The notes beneath the pieces are model-generated. The model had not been told where the DNA came from, did not search any database, and was given only the letters and a program-made list of their open reading frames with translations. A DNA stretch of 64,000 nt from Selenomonas bovis DSM 23594. Its GTDB lineage: Bacteria; Bacillota; Negativicutes; Selenomonadales; Selenomonadaceae. The stretch is taken from the NCBI RefSeq assembly GCF_000381005.1, contig NZ_KB908379.1, positions 248,001 to 312,000 of the forward strand, written 5' to 3'. Below are positions 59,656 to 64,000 of the stretch, in pieces; within the stretch, counting starts at the first letter, position 1; each line of letters starts with the position of its first letter. The translations under genes and the position numbers were made by a program.

Positions 59656-61848
59656 TCACAGGGAGCGGCTGTACCAAAGCGCCATGCCCCAGCCATGGTA
59701 CTCGACCGAAGCCTCATCACGGCGCACGTAACGCTCGAGGGAGAACGTGAGTTGCTCCTCCGGCCGCGGCTGCCAAGTGAGTCGCGCGAGCAGGCCGAAG
59801 CGGCTCCAGCCGCCGTTCATGAGGTCAGCGCCAGCCTCCTCGCCGCGCGCAAGGAGGCGCCGCTCGATATCGCTGCTGCCCGCGCTCACATGCTGGTAGG
59901 ATGCCACAGCCTGCCAATGGAGCTGCGGCGTCACCGTATGGCGCACGCCGATGCTCGCGAACTGCTCATAGACCTTGCCCGCGTCGTAGCCGTGCACCGC
60001 ATTCGTGAAATCAAACGCGAGATAGTGGAAATACTCGTCGCGCGGCGCGATCTTCCGGTTGGAGAGCCAGCGCAGCCCCCACGTCTCGCCCTCGCGGTAG
60101 CGCGTAACGCCTGCAACCGGCACCTCCCTGCGCATGGCATTTTTCAGCCAATCATCGTATTCAAAGGTGCCCTGCCGTGCCTGCGACGTGCTGCTGTGAC
60201 GCAGGCCGATGCGTGTCTGCCGCCGCTCACCGATATGTTGATAATATACATCCTCTGCAAGCTGCGTGCCGGGATGCACGGCGGCGGACGGCGACTCCCG
60301 CGCGTAATCGTAGGAAGCGCGCCACGCGCAGGAGAGCGTCGCATCGAGACTGTCGCGCTCCGTGAAATGATGCAGCCACTCGACGGCCGGGATGTACTCC
60401 CAGCCGGCGCCGAACGATGTCATGGCTGCGACGCCCTCGGGCAGAATTGCCGACTGATACACGCGGCTCTCGCCCGTCGGCACGTTCAGCGTGAAATGGT
60501 AGCGCACGCTGTCGCGCGGGTGGTCGCCATGCAGTGTGATGCCAAGCACCGTATCGGTAAAGCCGCTCACATGGCCGCCTGCATAGCCGGAGTCCGACGC
60601 GACGCGTCCCGCGGTCAATGAGAAATCGACCATGTGCCCGTCCTGCCGGCGGCTGGAGAAATAGGAAAGCGGCAAATAAAGCTGATGGCCCGCGCGCCTG
60701 CCGCGCCAGCTGTAATACTCAAAGCCAGCCTGAACCCCTTCGCCCTCGCCGAAATGGGCCAACTGCTCCGTCGCCTCCCTCTCCCAGACTTGCGCGCTCA
60801 CGAGATCCGCTGCGGCCTCGCGCGCCCAATCCTCTGCTTCACGGACATCGTCTTCTGCCGCCGCTTCCTCCTTTTCCTGCTGCGCTGCCTCCGCGGCCGC
60901 CTGCGCTGCCTCCGCCTCTGCCTGCGCTGCCTCCTGCTGCGCGTCCGCCGCCTCCATCGCCGCGTCCTCTGCCGCGCTCATGAGATCATCAAGCTGCGCC
61001 TCCGCATCGCTGAGCACCGCCTCCGACGCGTCGAGCGACGCGGCGAGCGCATCGAGCCAGCCACGGTAAGAGCTCTCGACCTCCTCCATGCGGTCCGGCA
61101 TCGCTGCGAGCGCCTCCTCCGCGAGACGCTGCGCCTCCTCAAGGCGCCGCTGCTCATAGCCGACCGCCTCACAGGCTGCGGCGACAGCCGCCTCCCGATC
61201 CCGCTGCGTCGCCGCCTGCGCTGCGGCGGCTGCCTCCTCGTACGCGCCCTCTGCACGCGCGCTCTCCTCAGCGGCAGCCGCCGCGTCCGACCGCAGTGCC
61301 TCCACCTCGGGCGCGTAGTCAGCCACCGCCTGCTGCGCTGACTGCGCCGCCTGCGCTTTCTCCGCGGCCACGGCCCGCGCTGCCGTAAGTGCCTGCTGCG
61401 CTTCCCTGAGCGCCTCGCGGCTCGCAGCGAGGTTTTGCCGCGCGTCTGCAAGCGCCTGCGCCGCCTCTCTCTTTCCGGCCTGCGCCGCCGCGAGATTTTC
61501 CTGCGCCGCCTGCACGCCCTTTTTCGCCTCGCGCAGGTTGCGCTGCGCCGCGTGATAATCAGCGAGCTGCGTACCCGCGTCACGCAATGCCTGCACCTCC
61601 CCGGTCATCTCATGCATCACCTCATGCGCAGCAGCCGCCGCGAGCGCCGCGCGCATCAGGCAGACGCCGGAGACGGAAAGGAGCAGCGCGCCGCGCCGCA
61701 CCAAAGCGGCGCGTGCCTGCCGGATGCGGCAGGCGCGGCGGCGCGCCCGCGTGAGACGGTAGACGCCGTGCCCTTCCTCTGCGCGCACTTGCTGCGTACA
61801 TACTTCCTGCGCGCGGCGCTGCCGCGCCCTCCGCCGCGTCATCCTCAT
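59656..61848 (-). CDS. Coiled-coil plus predicted outer-membrane beta-barrel protein of the Pel operon
   Basis: The 730-residue protein begins with a very long basic region (residues 1-52, many Arg) before a hydrophobic signal core (GALLLSVSGVCLMRAALAAA). Residues about 75-345 are an almost uninterrupted Ala/Glu/Gln-rich coiled coil. Residues about 355-730 show alternating hydrophobic/polar strands with many aromatic residues (YYSWRGRRAGHQLYLPLSYF, DEYFHYLAFDFTN) ending LWYSRSL, the look of an outer-membrane barrel. In proteobacterial Pel systems PelB combines TPRs with a barrel; here a coiled coil takes the place of the TPRs. It overlaps pelG by 4 nt. Function is inferred from context and architecture. 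Confidence 0.75.
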   Translation of the reverse strand: MRMTRRRARQRRAQEVCTQQVRAEEGHGVYRLTRARRRACRIRQARAALVRRGALLLSVSGVCLMRAALAAAAAHEVMHEMTGEVQALRDAGTQLADYHAAQRNLREAKKGVQAAQENLAAAQAGKREAAQALADARQNLAASREALREAQQALTAARAVAAEKAQAAQSAQQAVADYAPEVEALRSDAAAAAEESARAEGAYEEAAAAAQAATQRDREAAVAAACEAVGYEQRRLEEAQRLAEEALAAMPDRMEEVESSYRGWLDALAASLDASEAVLSDAEAQLDDLMSAAEDAAMEAADAQQEAAQAEAEAAQAAAEAAQQEKEEAAAEDDVREAEDWAREAAADLVSAQVWEREATEQLAHFGEGEGVQAGFEYYSWRGRRAGHQLYLPLSYFSSRRQDGHMVDFSLTAGRVASDSGYAGGHVSGFTDTVLGITLHGDHPRDSVRYHFTLNVPTGESRVYQSAILPEGVAAMTSFGAGWEYIPAVEWLHHFTERDSLDATLSCAWRASYDYARESPSAAVHPGTQLAEDVYYQHIGERRQTRIGLRHSSTSQARQGTFEYDDWLKNAMRREVPVAGVTRYREGETWGLRWLSNRKIAPRDEYFHYLAFDFTNAVHGYDAGKVYEQFASIGVRHTVTPQLHWQAVASYQHVSAGSSDIERRLLARGEEAGADLMNGGWSRFGLLARLTWQPRPEEQLTFSLERYVRRDEASVEYHGWGMALWYSRSL

Positions 61849-63311
61849 GGCTCCCGCCCCCTCTCAAGATCGACATAGCGCGCGCCGTAGAGCCAACGCG
61901 TCAGCACGCCCTGCGGCGGCCGGTAAAAAACCGGCTGCGCACAATAAACATAATAATCGATGCGCCGTGCAAACTGCGACAGATACCGCCACCCCACCGC
62001 CAGTCCCAGCCCCGCGGCCAAGAAAAACGTAAATCCATAGCCAGCCGCCCCCAAGAACAGGAATCCCAGCACGCCGAAAACCGCATTGGCCGCGAGAAAG
62101 ACCGCCGCTGTACGCAGGACGAACTTCTGGATATCGAAATACGTGAGCAGCACGATGAGCAGCTGCAAAATGCCCGTGAAAAACGCCGCGAAGAGCAGCA
62201 CATCATAGAGGCTCACGAGATGGTAGTCTACCCCCGCCAGGGAGAGAATGTAACCGCCGAGCGCGAGAAAAACCAGTGTGAAGACGAACTGGAACTCGAC
62301 GACCTGCCGCAGCTCGAACCAGAGCGTATAGACGAGCTCCCGCCGCGCGTCCTCGATCTCGCGCAGGTTTCCCCGCCGCGTGATCGCGTCGAAATACGCC
62401 GCGTATTTCTCATAGAACTGCGTCTCCGCTGCCACGACGAAGAGCACCATGAGCGGCAGGATCGAGAGGAACGCGAAAAACGTCACCGCGTCATATCCCG
62501 GCGCGCAGCGGTATGTCTCCGCCACCGTCACGCCCCACGGCCCCAGCCAGACGAGGAAATTCGGCAGAAAGATTCCCATCGTGTAGAAAACCGCTGAGAA
62601 GAAAAGCCGCCAATGGCGCTCGAAATACGGTAAGAACGCGAAATGCTGCCCGTCCCGAGGCAGGCCGAAGTACTGCGCGATATGCACGAAAAAGAGGCAG
62701 ACGAGCAGGCCCATGCCGACATCCATCGAAATCAGCGCGGCGCGTACCGGCGCGGTCCATCCCGCCGCGAGCAGCCCCGCGCAGAGCGCGACGCTCAGTG
62801 AGACGCTCGCGGCAAAGCCCGTGAGCAGCCGCTGGAATTTCTTGATGGCCGTGAGATAGACGCTCTGCGTCCAGATGAGCAGGAGCTCGAGGAAAAAGAC
62901 ATACGTGAGCCCGGCCTCCACAAAGCCGAGCGGCGACGCGGCGAAAAACACCGCAGCCACCGCACTCCCGAGCAGCGTGAGCAGCGCGCCCATGCCGAAG
63001 AGCGACGCCGTCACATCCCGGTAATGCCCGACGGAGAGGCAGTCCGCGAGATAGCGCGTGAGCACCATCGTGAAGCCGCTCGAAAGGATCTGCGAGAATA
63101 CGAACACATAGGCGACCGATGCCACAAAGAGTATGGCATCCTCCGCCGCCACGCCGTGCAGGAAAAAGAGCAACTGCACGGCGAGCACCATGCCTGTCAT
63201 GAGCAGGAACGGCCCCGTCGTGACCACGGACGCGTATGCGTACGCCTTGACATGCCCCACCGCCGTGCGTGCGCGGAAAAGCTTCTTGAGCTCGAAGCCA
63301 ACGCCTGCCAT
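61845..63311 (-). CDS. pelG: Pel polysaccharide inner-membrane transporter PelG
   Basis: The 488-residue MATE/Wzx-like membrane protein has about twelve hydrophobic segments. It starts MAGVGFELKKLFRART, which is the invariant PelG N-terminus, and has large cytoplasmic loops (YEKYAAYFDAITRRGNL). It would export Pel across the inner membrane together with PelD/E/F. Start and stop overlap the genes on both sides by 1 and 4 nt. Family assignment is confident because of the N-terminal motif and PelF beside it. Confidence 0.93.
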   Translation of the reverse strand: MAGVGFELKKLFRARTAVGHVKAYAYASVVTTGPFLLMTGMVLAVQLLFFLHGVAAEDAILFVASVAYVFVFSQILSSGFTMVLTRYLADCLSVGHYRDVTASLFGMGALLTLLGSAVAAVFFAASPLGFVEAGLTYVFFLELLLIWTQSVYLTAIKKFQRLLTGFAASVSLSVALCAGLLAAGWTAPVRAALISMDVGMGLLVCLFFVHIAQYFGLPRDGQHFAFLPYFERHWRLFFSAVFYTMGIFLPNFLVWLGPWGVTVAETYRCAPGYDAVTFFAFLSILPLMVLFVVAAETQFYEKYAAYFDAITRRGNLREIEDARRELVYTLWFELRQVVEFQFVFTLVFLALGGYILSLAGVDYHLVSLYDVLLFAAFFTGILQLLIVLLTYFDIQKFVLRTAAVFLAANAVFGVLGFLFLGAAGYGFTFFLAAGLGLAVGWRYLSQFARRIDYYVYCAQPVFYRPPQGVLTRWLYGARYVDLERGREP

Positions 63312-64000
63312 CAGCGCCTCACCTGCCCTTCCTCCTCATAGATGCGCCGATACGACGCGATGAAATGCTCATACGTATAACCGCGGCGGCAACGCTCATA
63401 GCCGACAGCCGCCATCTCTTTCCTCAGCTTGTAGTCGCGCGCGAGCCGCAGGATCTCCCGCGCCATCGCCTCGTAGTCCATCGGCGCGACGACCGCGCCC
63501 GCCGTGCCGAGCGTATCCATGCTGTCGCCGTAGATGAGCTCGCGGCAGCAGCCGACATCCGTCGTCACATACGGACGGTGCGCGGCGAAGCCCTCGAGCA
63601 CCGAGAGCGGCTGCCCCTCGCTGATGCTCGAGAGCACGAGCACATCCATGCGCGGCAGATAGGCCGCGACATCGATCGAGCCTGTGAACGTGACGCCCTC
63701 GATGCCGAGCGTCTCTACCGTGCGGCGGCAGAGCGCGACATACTCCGGATCCTCCTCCATATTGCCCATCACATAGAGCTCCGTCTCCGGCAGCGCGCGG
63801 TGCACGAGGAAGAACGCGCGCAGGAGCGTCACGATGTCCTTGATGGGCACGACGCGCACGACCGCGCCGATGACGATCGGCCCCGCGTGCTCCGTGAGCT
63901 CCGGGACGGCTGCGAAGCGCTCCATGTGGATGCCGTTCGGCACGATGCCGATCTTTCGGGGATCGCAGCCGAGCTCCGCCTCGATCCTCGCGTTGTGCTC
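63311..64000 (-). CDS. pelF: Pel glycosyltransferase PelF (C-terminal part, runs off the window)
   Basis: The visible 229 residues are the C-terminal half of a GT4-type glycosyltransferase: IGIVPNGIHMERF, a GAVVRVVPIKDIVTLLRAF donor-binding loop, and the E-x7-E region SSISEGQPLSVLEGFA. PelF polymerises GalNAc/GlcNAc from UDP-sugars in the cytoplasm. The frame continues to the window end without a start, so the gene extends beyond 64000. Its TGA overlaps the pelG ATG by one base. Confidence 0.9.
   Translation of the reverse strand, partial: EHNARIEAELGCDPRKIGIVPNGIHMERFAAVPELTEHAGPIVIGAVVRVVPIKDIVTLLRAFFLVHRALPETELYVMGNMEEDPEYVALCRRTVETLGIEGVTFTGSIDVAAYLPRMDVLVLSSISEGQPLSVLEGFAAHRPYVTTDVGCCRELIYGDSMDTLGTAGAVVAPMDYEAMAREILRLARDYKLRKEMAAVGYERCRRGYTYEHFIASYRRIYEEEGQVRR

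Overview
The window looks like chromosome from a high-GC, diderm member of the Firmicutes, most probably a Selenomonas-like member of the Negativicutes. Firmicute hallmarks are the ctsR-mcsA-mcsB-clpC stress operon, rqcH, fabK, a FeoA-FeoB fusion and the cmk-plsC-ispH-rpsA-der-plsY order. Outer-membrane hallmarks are a POTRA remnant of a two-partner secretion transporter, a predicted beta-barrel protein in a Pel-type exopolysaccharide operon, and a type IV pilus locus with PilMN/PilO parts. The genus is an inference. No rRNA, tRNA, CRISPR array, prophage or intact insertion sequence was seen.

Layout. 1-6.3 kb: an odd P-loop kinase, then a TAXI-type TRAP uptake operon (binding lipoprotein, DUF1850 protein, fused permease) and radA. 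6.3-8.1 kb: fabK flanked by repeats. 8.1-13.1 kb: the CtsR/McsA/McsB/ClpC protein quality-control operon with a CtsR-like operator and a possible small membrane protein at its end. 13.3-17.7 kb: feoAB fusion and divergent rqcH, each with a good sigma-A promoter. 17.7-25.4 kb: a decaying segment with a MITE-split TpsB remnant, an internally deleted ADP-ribosylglycohydrolase, IS256-like and ISL3-like scraps, a purple-acid-type phosphoesterase, two flavodoxins, a deleted flavodoxin remnant, a carboxymuconolactone decarboxylase, a cupin, a LysR remnant and a frameshifted metallo-beta-lactamase-fold gene. 25.6-30.3 kb: ilvD and aroC-aroK-aroB. 30.6-38.7 kb: a type IV pilus operon (pilB, pilT, pilC, pilin, prepilin peptidase, four minor pilins, PilMN fusion, PilO). 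39-47 kb: EF-G-like factor, corrinoid adenosyltransferase, ndk, gamma carbonic anhydrase, CCA-adding enzyme, thrB-hom-ACT protein. 47.1-58.6 kb: plsY, der, DUF512 protein, rpsA, ispH, plsC, cmk, aroA, HI0933-type flavoprotein, rluB-type pseudouridine synthase, D,D-carboxypeptidase. 58.7-64 kb: the 3' part of a Pel operon (pelF, pelG, a coiled-coil plus beta-barrel protein, a GH114 lipoprotein).

How it fits together. Almost everything from 1 kb onward is on the minus strand in tightly packed, often overlapping operons. The pilus operon and the Pel operon are the two surface systems; aroA/B/C/K, ilvD and hom/thrB are amino-acid synthesis; cmk, plsC, ispH, rpsA, der and plsY are housekeeping.

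The most interesting observations are: (1) the Pel operon codes for a long alanine-rich coiled coil fused to a predicted outer-membrane barrel, in the place where TPR-barrel PelB sits in Proteobacteria; (2) a non-autonomous, TA-targeted inverted-repeat element family, with one copy whose removal restores a TpsB reading frame; (3) a set of genes in 18-25 kb that have each lost their middle while keeping both ends; (4) a pilus operon with a PilM-PilN fusion, minor pilins lacking Glu5 and a leader of roughly 215 nt beginning with a repeated hairpin.
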